Shown here piece after piece: positions 9,917 to 20,110 of a stretch of 32,314 bases of DNA. The first letter of the stretch is position 1. Each line of letters starts with the position of its first letter. The position numbers were made by a program, and so were the translations under genes. The DNA comes from Aureobasidium sp. EXF-3400 (Eukaryota; Ascomycota; Dothideomycetes; Dothideales; Saccotheciaceae): assembly GCA_024195585.1 (NCBI GenBank), contig SWBL01000453.1:1-32314 (forward strand), read 5' to 3'. A model generated the notes under the pieces. It was not told the origin of the DNA, searched no databases, and saw only the letters and a list, made by a program, of their open reading frames with translations.

Positions 9917-11554
9917 TTAGCACAGCCTGGGAAGCGCACCAGGACCACACTCCTGCCAGTTGTTGATCTTTTCACAAGTCCAGCTGGTAGTGACGTTGGG
10001 ATCAAAGTCATTGCCCTTGTAGGTAGTGCGGTAAGGGAACTTGCAATGACTGCGCTCAAAAGCAACACCCTGGCCAGGATCATCATTGACGAACTTTGTG
10101 CCTGTGATGGTCTCGGGTGCAACGCCATTTTCAGTCCATGCCACCAATTGATTGATAGCACTGTGACGACCATATCTACCGGCAGCAATCTGACCAAACT
10201 CCCAAGCACCCGAGCCTCCAGAACTGCAGTGGTCACCACCAGAGATGCGGAAGAAGCGGAAGAATTCGTCAAGTTCTACCTCATTGGCACCCATGGTTTT
10301 GGCAACGTGAAGATAGTAGCGTTGTGAGTTTTCGCCGGCGATGTTGGGGTCGGCGAGGCCGTGGTACATCATCAACTTGCCGCCGGCTTCTCGGAAGGCG
10401 CTGAGGTCGCCGTTCCAGGTTGAGATGTTTCCGTGCAGGACGTCGGTCTCATCGGCCTTGGTGTAGGTGTCTTGACTAAGGGTAGTAGGGTCCCAGTTGC
10501 TGTTGTTGTATACTGCATTGGCGATCCAGTTTGCAGCATTGCCAATGACTGAGCCAGAGAAAAGGCCTTGTTGGGAAGCAACGAGTTCGGCTCCTAAGGA
10601 CAAAGAGGGATATAGCAGATTTCCACTTTGGTCGTACAATTCTGAGTAAACATCATTTACAGTCTGGACCTGAGTCTGAGTCAAGCAGCGAGAATCAGAG
10701 CTGGTGCCGCAACGAAGCTTTGAAGAGTCGAACTCGCAGATAGTAGGGTCTTCAATGATGCCATCTGCGACACCGTCCAAGGGCTCATCACATTGTCTGA
10801 GGATTTCTCCGTGAACATAGACCCATTGATCCTTGGAAAGAGCTCTGGAATCCTTGCCGAATCCGGTGATCAATAGGAACCTGGATGTCCAGTCGGAGAG
10901 ATGGTTGAAGTCGGCAGCAGGAGAACCAGCAAGAATTCCGTCAAAATCGTCGGGAAACTCTTGAGCAGACTTCAAACCTTGTCTTCCACCAGTCGAGCAG
11001 CCGACGTAATAGCTTTTGCTGGCTGGTTGACTGTAGTATTGCTTGATGACTTGCTTTGCGGCAACGACAGCAAGATGTCTCGAGCGGTATGAGAGATCAA
11101 TTACTGCTTCATTGTCGTTGAGCAATTTCGATCCGTCCGCAGTCGTCGAGTTGTGACCTCCATTGTCTCCAACAGTAGCAAAAGATAGCGAGCTCATGTA
11201 CTTCATATCTTTATACTCTACGCAGCCAGCCAGACCACCATTATAAGTATGCAACATTCTGCCGTTCCATGGGTTGTTTCCCGAGGGAAGCCACACTTCC
11301 ACATAGTTGTGGGAAGTGGAACTCGTAGCAACAGTCAAGGTGACTCTGCACATGTCGATTTCGGTCTGGGTCTCAGAGAAACAAACACTCTGGTCGCCAT
11401 CGATCTTGATGGTCTCTCCAGCGGTGTGGTAGCTGCAGGATGCGATAGAGGCGTTGACACCCTCGAAAGAAACATTATCAGCAAGGTTATCGCAAGTGAC
11501 TGCGGAAGAGACAAGGCCAAAAGAGGCGGCCGCCAAAATGAAAGGCTTCAACAT
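9917..11554 (-). CDS. Secreted tannase / feruloyl esterase family protein
   Basis: Intronless, 545 residues. A signal peptide is clear (MLKPFILAAASFGLVSSA). The nucleophile motif GCSTGGRQG places the serine at 187; the acid is likely D402 in GLADPNI and the base H442 in GGDHC. Cysteines 186 and 443 flank serine and histidine, forming the CS-D-HC arrangement in which a disulfide ties the catalytic site, diagnostic of this family. A calcium-loop-like segment LDGVADGIIEDP lies near 259-270. The family includes tannases and feruloyl esterases B/C, which release gallic or ferulic acid from plant tannins or arabinoxylan outside the cell. Substrate cannot be decided here; length and motif fit either. 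The neighbouring genes encode other secreted hydrolases. Confidence 0.93.
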   Translation of the reverse strand: MLKPFILAAASFGLVSSAVTCDNLADNVSFEGVNASIASCSYHTAGETIKIDGDQSVCFSETQTEIDMCRVTLTVATSSTSHNYVEVWLPSGNNPWNGRMLHTYNGGLAGCVEYKDMKYMSSLSFATVGDNGGHNSTTADGSKLLNDNEAVIDLSYRSRHLAVVAAKQVIKQYYSQPASKSYYVGCSTGGRQGLKSAQEFPDDFDGILAGSPAADFNHLSDWTSRFLLITGFGKDSRALSKDQWVYVHGEILRQCDEPLDGVADGIIEDPTICEFDSSKLRCGTSSDSRCLTQTQVQTVNDVYSELYDQSGNLLYPSLSLGAELVASQQGLFSGSVIGNAANWIANAVYNNSNWDPTTLSQDTYTKADETDVLHGNISTWNGDLSAFREAGGKLMMYHGLADPNIAGENSQRYYLHVAKTMGANEVELDEFFRFFRISGGDHCSSGGSGAWEFGQIAAGRYGRHSAINQLVAWTENGVAPETITGTKFVNDDPGQGVAFERSHCKFPYRTTYKGNDFDPNVTTSWTCEKINNWQECGPGALPRLC

Positions 11555-12370
11555 ATCAATGTATCAAAAAGAGCGACAAGGAAGGTACGGAAGGAGATGA
11601 AAGAGGAAAGAACCAAAATCCAAGCAGGACCGACCTGCTTTTGTGTACCTACTTGCCTCATGTGCCCTGCAGTGCTTGGAAAATTAGTCTGTGCCGGTAC
11701 CTGAATAGCCAGTTCCTAAGCATGGGTACAATGCGATCGTCTGAGTTGAGAAATATTCATGATCTTCAGGCCTATGCGGACCGGCTGCAGCCTTCCGACG
11801 GGACGTGCGTGTGTTACAGAAGACGACGATCTCGAACGAATGCCATACTCAGGCAGGACGCAAGATCAGTGTGGTAGGACTAGATATGGTACAGAGTGAT
11901 TCTGAACATCTTGATGAATTGATCGAATGTTGTCAAGACCATCTGTATCTGCTCTGTAGTGGTGTAACGATGTGGGCACGAATCATGCGATGTATGCCAG
12001 CCGCAAATTGTGGGCTTCATGCCAACCTCTCGAACCGGCCCTAAGCAGGCCCTCGAGCTTTCTCGTCCGGCATACGCCAAGTACATCCATTACGCAACCT
12101 CAAGAATATCATCTCGTAGATGTCTCATCGCTTTGGAAGAAAGACATCAATGGTAGAGTGACTTGAAAGAAAATCTACAAGTCGAATTCTGCACATATTC
12201 TGCGAGCGGAATCAATGGTGGTTCGAAATCTCAGCAAAGAAATGTGTGTTAAATGTACTTAAGCCGACGTTCGGTAACAACTCCGCTTGCATCGTCTCTT
12301 GCTCCCGCTCTGCAAGATTCTCACTCAACTCTCTCCACTCTCTGCATCTCACTAGCAAGGATGCTGAGAT
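11555..12370. other. Promoter-side spacer of the tannase-family gene
   Basis: This stretch of 816 bases lies between two tandem minus-strand genes. It should hold the 5' region of the esterase gene and the 3' region of the beta-glucosidase gene. No coding frame beyond 80 codons and no convincing XlnR-type GGCTAA motif was noticed. Confidence 0.45.
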
Positions 12371-14983
12371 CTACATGACGAGCGTACCCGTCTGTCGAAT
12401 GTCCGTGGAAGAAGCACCAACATAGACCTTAAAGTCACCACTTGGCAGCGCCCACTCTTGAGCAACGACGTCCCAGAATGAAAGATCTCTGCGACGCAGC
12501 TGGAACTTCACTTGGTCGTGTTCATTCTTTTCGAGTTCTACACGTTCGAAACCGCGGAGGGCCTTGATGGGTTGACCAGCTCCAGAATTCTCGGGGAAGC
12601 CGATGTACAGTTGTGGAATTTCAGATCCGGCACGCGAACCGGTGTTCTTGACAACGACGTCGACCTACACATGTCAGCACGAATTTCAAGCTTCTGTTGA
12701 TTCACCTTACCTCTGCGACTATGTCGAACAAGTCTGCACGTCCTCCAATCTCGAGGCGCCCCTTGGCGTGGTAGGAGATGTTGGACATCAGCTTAGTAGT
12801 CTTGAGATCACTGTAGTCGAAAGAGGTGTACGAAAGACCATGACCAAAGGCGTACCGAGCAGTGGTATTGCTGTGCTCGAAGTACTTGTAATCAATATAA
12901 TTGCCTTCGGAATAGGTGCAGTTCTTGGTGTAGCAGATACCGACATTGTAATCGGATTCGTTCTTTGCAATCGTGTGGATGAGCCTGCCTGACGGGTTGA
13001 CGTCGCCGTAGAGCACATCAGTGATGGAGTTTCCACTCTCTTGACCCAGAGGACCAGAATACAGAACGGCGGTAACGTTCTCATTTTCGATCCATTGGTC
13101 CACGAGACGAATTCCAGTTGTAGTGATGACAACAATTGTGTTGTTACAATTGGAAGCCACGGTGTTGATCATTGCATCTTGATCGTTGTTGTATAGCTCA
13201 GTGCGATCAGCACCTTCGCCTGACAGAGCGTTGATGAAGACAAGGCATGCATCACTAGCAGCCGCATAGCCTGCGTAAGATGCGTCGACGGCGGTCTCCG
13301 AGGACGACAGAGTGACTAGGGTGTTACCAGAGCTGCTAGCGGTGTAGGTATCGTTCAAAATCCACTTGACGTTAGTGTGCTCTTTCGATGCCCTCAGAGT
13401 GATAGCTGCCTCGGGAGTGATAAGATAAGGCAACGAGGATTGAGCAGAGCCAGAGTCACTGGCGAGATGGCCATCGTAGGTTGGTCCGGAGCCCTGAACT
13501 GAAAATTGCATATTCGGTCCTCCCATCACCGGTCCGGCGTTGGCACCGAAGAGCGTCATTCTTCTAGGCTTGTTCAAGGGCAGACCGCCTGAGTTCCTGA
13601 GAAGGACGATTGACTTGGCTCCGTTTTCTCTGATAATCTCAGCGTGGTTGGACATGGTGTCAACATAGTCGTCATACTATATCGCAAGCATCCAGTTAGC
13701 ATAACTTCTTGCCTTACATCTTGAAGAACGTACTCCTGCCTTGGATGGTTGCTCTCCGTTATCCAAATCAGCTTTGTAGTAGCCGATCACATTGCGGATG
13801 ACCATATCATCTAGGCGGGCCTCTGTGAGAGAGCCATTGTTCAAAAAGGCCTCAATGGTCGATGTGGACCAAGTGCTGCTGGATCCGTAATCTAATCCAC
13901 CTGAAATTGAACCATAAGCCGTCTTCTGAGCATTGGTATCGGGGAACACAAATCCTGGAAAGCCAAGGTCGGTTTTTAGTGCGCCCATGAGAAGAGATTT
14001 GTCTTCACAAGCAGCGGAGCCGTTGACTTCGTTCATGGCACACATCACTGCGCCAGTGCCAGCTATGGATTGTCAGCAAAAGATCAAACTGCTACCGTGC
14101 ACAACATACCCTTTATAATATCGTACCAAGGCCACAGGTAGGTTTCTCTGAATGTCTTGTCGTCTATGTTGGACGAGTAGGGGGCAGAGTCGGTAGAAGA
14201 CTCGGTGGAATCGATGACGGAAGAGTTGTCGGCTCTTACTTTGAGAGTCATGCCAGATGGAGCAGAACCTGAAGGGGCAGAGCCAGAGGGTGAAGAACCC
14301 ATCGAGCTGTTTCCAGATCCTGTGGAGCTGCCCCCGCCCATACCTCCACCCATACCACCTCCGGTTTGCGAAGAAGTGCGGTTAGTTTCTTGTTCGTACA
14401 GAATGAAGTGCTATGTTATGATCAGTATCTATTCAAGACAGAAATGAGCGATTCATACCTTGCCACCGGCAACGACACCACCTGCCTGGTAGGCTCTAGC
14501 GCTGATACCACCGAGGATTCCATTGAAGTAACTGTCTGGTCCGAATGACTCGCCGTTTCGACCACCCCAAGCTGACCTTCCCATAGGATTGGATACGGGT
14601 CCTGCTAAGACCTGCAGGCCTTTCTGGTAGAATTCGGTGGCTACAGCCTTGCCTTGCTTGTAAATGGCATCTTTGTCCCAAGTCATAGCCAGAGCGCAAG
14701 TCATGGAAAACGCGCTCTCGTAGTAGAAGTTTTGCGCGCCCTGAGGTCCATCGGATGTAGCAAGAGCTGTCCAGTTGGCAGAGCTGTTGGTGAGCGACCC
14801 GGCCCCAATGATGGTAATCTTCTCTTCGGTCGTGAGCTGCGAGGCGAAGTTCCGAGCTTTGGTGAAGGCAGTCTGCCAATCACCAAGAGAGACGAGTCCG
14901 TTGGTGATGAGACCTTCGTCGGTGTTGTTGAGTGATGCAGAGCAAAGAGTTGCAGCGCCCAATAGGGCTACGGCAGTCTTCAT
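12371..14983 (-). CDS. Secreted GH3 beta-glucosidase with altered nucleophile motif
   Basis: Model: join(12371..12664, 12711..13676, 13734..14062, 14110..14410, 14459..14983), 804 residues, four introns of 46-57 bases, all in phase. Signal peptide MKTAVALLGAATLCSAS. The GH3 (alpha/beta)8 domain is seen in ATSDGPQGAQNFYYESAFS, GPVSNPMGRSAWGGRNGESF and KHFILYEQE; the second domain in SIVLLRNSGGLPLN and LSGEGADRTEL; the C-terminal fibronectin-III-like domain in VKNTGSRAGSEIPQLYIGFP. The nucleophile position reads GFVFPDTNAQ (D317) in place of the usual SDW. A Gly/Met/Ser-rich insert (about residues 192-225) follows the EQE motif. The family removes terminal beta-linked glucose from oligosaccharides or glycosides. 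The altered motif leaves the true substrate open. It diverges from a chitinase gene. Confidence 0.9.
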
Positions 14984-15076
14984 GATAGATAGTTCTGATG
15001 TATCGGCAGATAGTAGGTGAGTTAGAGGGGCTGATGTACAGAGTCTTCCATCAAAACAGAGAGTGGCTGATCTAAG

Positions 15077-15084
15077 ATATATAA
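15077..15084 (-). promoter_or_regulatory. TATA-like box of the GH3 gene
   Basis: On the minus strand it reads TTATATAT and lies about 95 bases upstream of the beta-glucosidase ATG, a normal distance for a fungal TATA element. Motif and position only. Confidence 0.4.
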
Positions 15085-15555
15085 GTCTAACGATGGTAGA
15101 GTCCGGCTCAGCCAGATGTCAGAGCTAAATGTTGGCGTGTACATAGAGTATGTTGTCGCAAGCATATGGCTGAATTTAGAATCTGATTGAGGGCAAGTCG
15201 TTCTAACCTTGAACGTAGCCTTGAGGAATGGCTGACTCAAGGCCCAAGCATACCTACTAGATATCCGTAAATCGATTCTGCAAAACCAAAATCGTCATGA
15301 GGTCTCCTCTCTACTCGCTAAGGCCTTTGATGCGTGGAATTACGACATTGTAGAGTGTCTTCAGTAGCCGTATAGCGTCCACTCAAGGCCATAGTCTCGG
15401 GTGTTCTGCTAGACTCATATGCCAAAGCGACACCCTTGCTATAAGAAGGCACAGCAATTTGCAGACTAGAGACGATTTAAAGAGAGCCCAGAGTACATCG
15501 CATATTGATGAATGGTATTCCCTTGCTCGGAAACATCGTGTATTTTCATAACTAT

Positions 15556-15843
15556 ACGCGTTACAGGTTTTCGCACATGGGATGAGGTCTTGGCCCTAAG
15601 CAAATCGATTGAGTCAAAACTTGGCCTTGCGAGTTTTGTAGTGCATTGACCGAACGTCGTGGCCGATGAAACGCATACCTACTCAATTGTAGATGAAAGG
15701 TCATCTCAGGCGGGTGTAAGGCAGTGCAGAATTATGGTCTTGATACACAGACACAGGAGACGCACATGGTTGCCCTAAGTAGTGGACGGATTAGTCGATG
15801 GCCACTGCCCTGCCACCATGGAGACGCGTCCTATGCTACGCGT
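15556..15843. promoter_or_regulatory. Cluster of three ACGCGT (MCB-type) motifs
   Basis: Perfect ACGCGT hexamers lie at 15556-15561, 15824-15829 and 15838-15843. The last two are 14 bases apart and about 370 bases upstream of the chitinase ATG. ACGCGT is the core site bound by MBF (Mbp1-Swi6 type). Function here is inferred; the hexamer also occurs singly within genes of this window. Confidence 0.35.
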
Positions 15844-16209
15844 CGGTATTTTCTTGTCGAAGGCGTGCAATAGGCTCTACGAAGTTGTCGCGCCATCTTG
15901 CAAAATTGATCATGTGGAGAACCTCGTCGCAGCAGCATATGCAGATATCGTGTGGAACGATGTAAGTTGGAAGAGGGAAGTCGCTGACTGACACGAAGCC
16001 TTGGTGGATAGCTGGCGGCAGAAGTTACCGTATTCGGATGATCATGATCGTGCAGCCGCACAGCCACAACTCCGAAACGACATGCAAGTTTCAAAGCTGG
16101 ACCATCCATCCATCTATCACCCTTCACAACACGCCATCAAACCTGGTCTGGATCTGGGTTTTTCGCAGGCACACTCCAGACTTTGGTGTAGATACCCTCG
16201 GAGACAAAG

Positions 16210-17765
16210 ATGCGCACGCTGTTAATTTTGCTGGTTGCGGCTTTGGCATCTGTATGCCAGGCCTCGCGCTATGTTCTCTACTTGACCGCGCAGCATCCAG
16301 TCTTTCCTGCCGATGTTCATCTCGCGGATGTCACACATGTTGCATTGGCATTCATGAAATCTTCAACTTTCATCGGAAAGCGTCCTTCAACCTGGGATCT
16401 CTTCACATCAGTTGAAAGTGTCCGCTCCAAGTTCCCAAAGAACAAGAAAGTTGCCGTACTGGTAGCCATAGGCGGATGGGGTGACACCAATGGCTTTTCG
16501 GCGGCCTGCGCTTCTCAGATGGGCAGAAGAGCATTCGCCGAGAACGTCAAAGCTATGCTTGATTATACAGGTGCAGATGGCATCGACCTAGACTGGGAAT
16601 ACCCTGGTGGAAACGGCGAAGACTACAAGCAGATCACAAACTCCGAAAAGAGTTGGGAAGTCGAAGCATATCCAAAGCTGCTTGCTGAGATTCGTGCCGC
16701 CATTGGACCTGACAAAATCATGTCTGCAGCAGTCCCGTAAGTCTATGAACGTGCATTTACTCATGAGTCGGGCTGTGCTAGCCTGGCGAAACATTTTCGT
16801 CGCTCCCTGCCCCCAGTCACTCATATCAAGTGCTCTTCAAGATTGGCAACCAAACCAAGCAACGTTGTCGTCGCGGGATAGGTCCATCAGGAGCAGCTCT
16901 ATCGCGTAGGGACTGTTGATGGTACACACGTAGGATTGATCATCTTTGAGGGTTACGGCTGATCTACTTTTGCTGGTCCATCCTTTCTTTTGTCAAAACC
17001 ACAGTCCAGCGCGCTTCGACTCATGACGATGCTCACACTACTTCAAAACGACTCCTGCTAATATACATCAAGGGGAAAGCCAGTAGACATTCAAGTCGCA
17101 TTCACCAAGGGTACGCTCGCTGACGCAACAAAACATCTCGATTTTCTCAACATCATGACGTATGATCTGTTTAACAGACGAGACAATGTTACCATGCACC
17201 ACACTGGCATCGATAACTCATTGATTGCCATAGACACATACCTGACCAACGGTGTTCCTCCCGAGAAAACAAACTTGGGATTTGCATTTTACATCAAATG
17301 GTATCGAACCCAAGGAGATTGTAGTCTCAAGCCCATAGGCTGCAAGACTGTCTTGATGGAAGACCCGAAGACGGGAAAGGACTTAGGCCAGTGCGGAGCT
17401 TTCTCGTGGCACGATAAAGTACCGAAAGAACTCGAGACATCCTTCCACAAAGCTCTGAACAAGCGCGAATGGGACAATGATGGAAACTACTACTGGGACG
17501 CGGAAGAGAACATCTTCTGGTCATGGGATACGCCTGCGTCTATGGCAGAAAAGTTCCCGGCCATCGTAAAGGCTCGCAAGCTTGGAGGTGTCTTCGCATG
17601 GGGTCTGGGAGAAGATGCCGATGCATTCCTCCATTTGAAGACCTTGAACGCTCTCTACAGGAAGTATCTCAAGCCGTATGTTTTTCTTAGCCATCAGCCT
17701 GACCGTTATTGACCACTGTGAACAGCAAGCCAAGAAGTACTAAGTCACAGAGAGACGAACTCTGA
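16210..17765 (+). CDS. GH18 chitinase with signal peptide and C-terminal RDEL
   Basis: Model: join(16210..16736, 17073..17675, 17726..17765), 389 residues. Signal peptide MRTLLILLVAALASVCQA. The GH18 substrate-side motif AIGGWGD and the catalytic DGIDLDWE (proton donor E130) are intact, as is NIMTYDLFNRRDN further on. Intron 1 is unusually long (336 bases, GTAAGT donor, GCTAAT branch 12 bases before AG); splicing at 17073 gives ..SAAVP|GKPVDI with frame kept and no family segment missing. Intron 2 (GTATGT donor, CTGAC branch, CAG acceptor) leads to a 13-residue last exon ending KSQRDEL. RDEL resembles the KDEL/HDEL retrieval signal, so the mature enzyme may stay in the ER or secretory pathway. 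Reading through intron 2 would instead end the protein in HQPDRY at 17712. Confidence 0.9.
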
Positions 17766-18163
17766 TCGCTCAAGCCCATGGTCGTCAATGACGAGAAGCA
17801 GCCTAGAGCTCTTGACGTTGATGCTGTGCTCCTTTTGATATTCGAGGATTAGGATGAAGGTCGCGAAACATCTTGCCTGACCATTGCTATATTATTCTAT
17901 GTGGTATAAATGTGGCAAGATACGTTTTGAGCTGACCTCGAGCTAATGTATTTAGTGTAGAAGAACGTAAGGAGTAGCTTGAGTTGGAAGAATCGTTATA
18001 GAAAGGCACAGACCCGGAGTCATCAGGGGTCCAGGATAAAATCAGGCCATAATCATGATTACCAGCCATGCCACCTGCCCAAATGATCACGCTTTCCTCG
18101 AAGGCTGGTTCTAGGCATCACCAACTTCACTCGGTTATGTGTTCGTTCACTTTCGAATATCGC
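17766..18163. other. Convergent 3' spacer
   Basis: This stretch of 398 bases lies between the chitinase stop (+) and the TatD-family stop (-). It should carry both 3' UTRs. Nothing else was recognised. Confidence 0.5.
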
Positions 18164-19413
18164 TCATTCATCACCGAAGACGAAGCTTTTCCAATTTGCG
18201 GCCAATTGCTTTACTCCGTCTTCCAATGCCCACCCCTTAATCTCACACAACTTTCTCACAATCTCCTCGAGATACCCGTCCATTCTCTCGCCAGCAGAGT
18301 CCAGATCACTCTCTATCAATATTCTATCGTCGGGAACTGCTGTGACGGCACTTTCGGTCTTTGCCGTACCTGCATGCGAGAAATTGATGACGGAAGAGAA
18401 TGAGAAGAAGATTTTGGCCGGGATGCGCGGGTCCAGGTATTGTTTGATCGTTTCTGGGGGACCAGAATAAGAGTGCAGACATATGCGTGGCGGATAAGGT
18501 GTTGGCCTCCTCTCTTCCTCTCCAGTCTGGTCATTGGCTTCTACGGATGTTGAGCTGGTAGCTTCTTGCTTTTTACGTTCGCGCTTGCTGGCGACTTTCT
18601 TCTCGTGCCCTTTCCAGGTTTCTTGTAAAGTGTTGAAGACGACGCCATGTGCTTGGACGCCATGAACAGAAGTTGCGCGTCTCAGTTCTCCTGCTAGGTG
18701 TAGTTGGGCTAGCAAGACCTTTTTCTGGTGTGACATAGAGACGCGGTAGAGTGAGAGGCTTCTCCCCTCCCGACCGCCGGGAGTTGTGGCTTCATCTCTT
18801 TCGGTCTTTTGGCCTGGTAGCCAGGCTTCGGGGATGCGGAATTGTTTGTCCAGGCCCACTTCGCCGATCAAAGCTAGTGGGTATTTCTCAAGATAGGCTC
18901 TTGTCTCGGCCAGAAAGACTGAAAGAGGACGAGGGTCGGGTAAGGCGAGGAGAAAGTCGCGATCAGTAGGGGATGGAGTGAGGGCGGATTGGTAGTGTTC
19001 GATCTTTTGCTCTGACGTGAGAGTCGTGGTGTCGGGAAAGCTCTCTTCATCGAACATCTGGTGTGAGAACCACGGGTGCCAGCCAAAACATGGTATCACT
19101 TTTTGCTCCGAGCTGCGTTTCTGGTCAGCTCAACACATGGAGATTTTCGCGGCGAGGAAAGGTGCATGAGGGGCGAGGTGTACCTTGATCAATGCACCTA
19201 CCTCCAGTCTTGTTCCGACTTTGTCTTTACACCTAGCTTTTCGGCCGCCTCTGCTACTAGCTCCTGGTCCTGAGCACGCGTGGCCATGATGGTCAGGATT
19301 TTGGCATGCATATCCGGGATGGACGAAATGTTGGCCAGGGTATCTGTTGGGTGGCAGTGCGCATCAAACACACCGAGATCCCATGGAAAGGATTCTTTCT
19401 GTTCATTAGCCAT
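18164..19413 (-). CDS. TatD-family metal-dependent hydrolase (Scn1-like)
   Basis: Model: join(18164..19112, 19202..19413), 386 residues, one 89-base intron (GTAGGT donor, CGCAG acceptor) joining ..EQDW to [16 protein letters not shown]. Metal-binding motifs of the TatD amidohydrolase fold are in order: FDAHCHPTD (H19, H21), [15 protein letters not shown] (glutamate), ICLHSYSG (histidine) and ILIESDLD (aspartate). A lysine/glutamate-rich, probably disordered insert lies in the second half before ICLHSY. TatD proteins are 3'-5' deoxyribonucleases; the fungal subgroup with this layout includes the fission yeast Cut9-interacting protein Scn1. The true substrate is not known from sequence. The gene diverges from ERG5. 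Confidence 0.88.
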
Positions 19414-20110
19414 CTTGAAGTCTTACTGTTTGCTGTATAGGTGTACCGAAATCAAAGGTCAAGAGTGCTGGTCGCTTTTTGGAATCCCATCGATGACGTG
19501 TAATGGACGTCGGATTTAAGGTCGAAGAGCCGCATTTTCTTTGTGTCGCCCACCAGTTTTATCTCTACACGTGAGCAGTCGCACAACTGTTTCTTCACGT
19601 CTTCGTTGTCTGACGAATGCAGGTACAAGCAAGATCTATGATGAGTTCAAGTCGAATCGTGTATATTATATCGATCTCTGTCAAGACTCAACGTCGAAGA
19701 AAAGAACGAGCCCTCAAACTGCCTCGGCAGATGCGGCCGAAGCTGCGACCAAGGGGTAAATTCAATACGGTGATACGGTTTTACGATTCATGGCGGATCA
19801 GGCCGGCGGAGATTACATTCTAGCAAATCGGAAGCGTTGGATCCGAAGGGGTTCAACGCGAAAATGGTTCGATTTTGTTGTGGTTGATGCGTACAATTTA
19901 ACGCCTGCTCGACTTCTTTGCGCCGCCTGCCTATCGCAACTTTCGCCATTGTAATCCACCTGATTTGCATTGCGGGAGGCGTGTCTTTCATTCCTTCTCT
20001 TCGATTTCTCGCCCCTCTTCCTGCGAGATTCGACTTTTGTTCTTTCTTCTAATACCCTTTTTTCTCCCTACTTCTCGTTTGGACTGGGACACAGCGACGG
20101 ACACCTTCCA
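19414..20110. other. Bidirectional promoter region, TatD-family gene and ERG5
   Basis: This stretch of 697 bases lies between two divergent starts. The last 120 bases before the ERG5 ATG (about 19985-20085) are strongly pyrimidine-rich on the plus strand, a usual feature of well-expressed fungal promoters. I did not find an exact Upc2-type TCGTATA sterol element. No coding frame is supported. Confidence 0.45.

Larger units (their letters stand above)
14984..16209. other. Divergent spacer between GH3 and GH18 genes
   Basis: This 1.2 kb spacer is shared by two outward-reading secreted hydrolase genes. No coding frame is supported (longest about 98 codons, antisense to others). It contains a TATA-like box on the GH3 side and three ACGCGT boxes, listed separately. 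Confidence 0.5.

Noticed and set aside
17155..17712. Chitinase C-terminal exon read through to a stop at 17712.
   Set aside because: A GTATGT donor, CTGAC branch site and CAG acceptor define an intron at 17676-17725 that keeps phase, so the read-through form is taken as an intron-retention product rather than the main protein.
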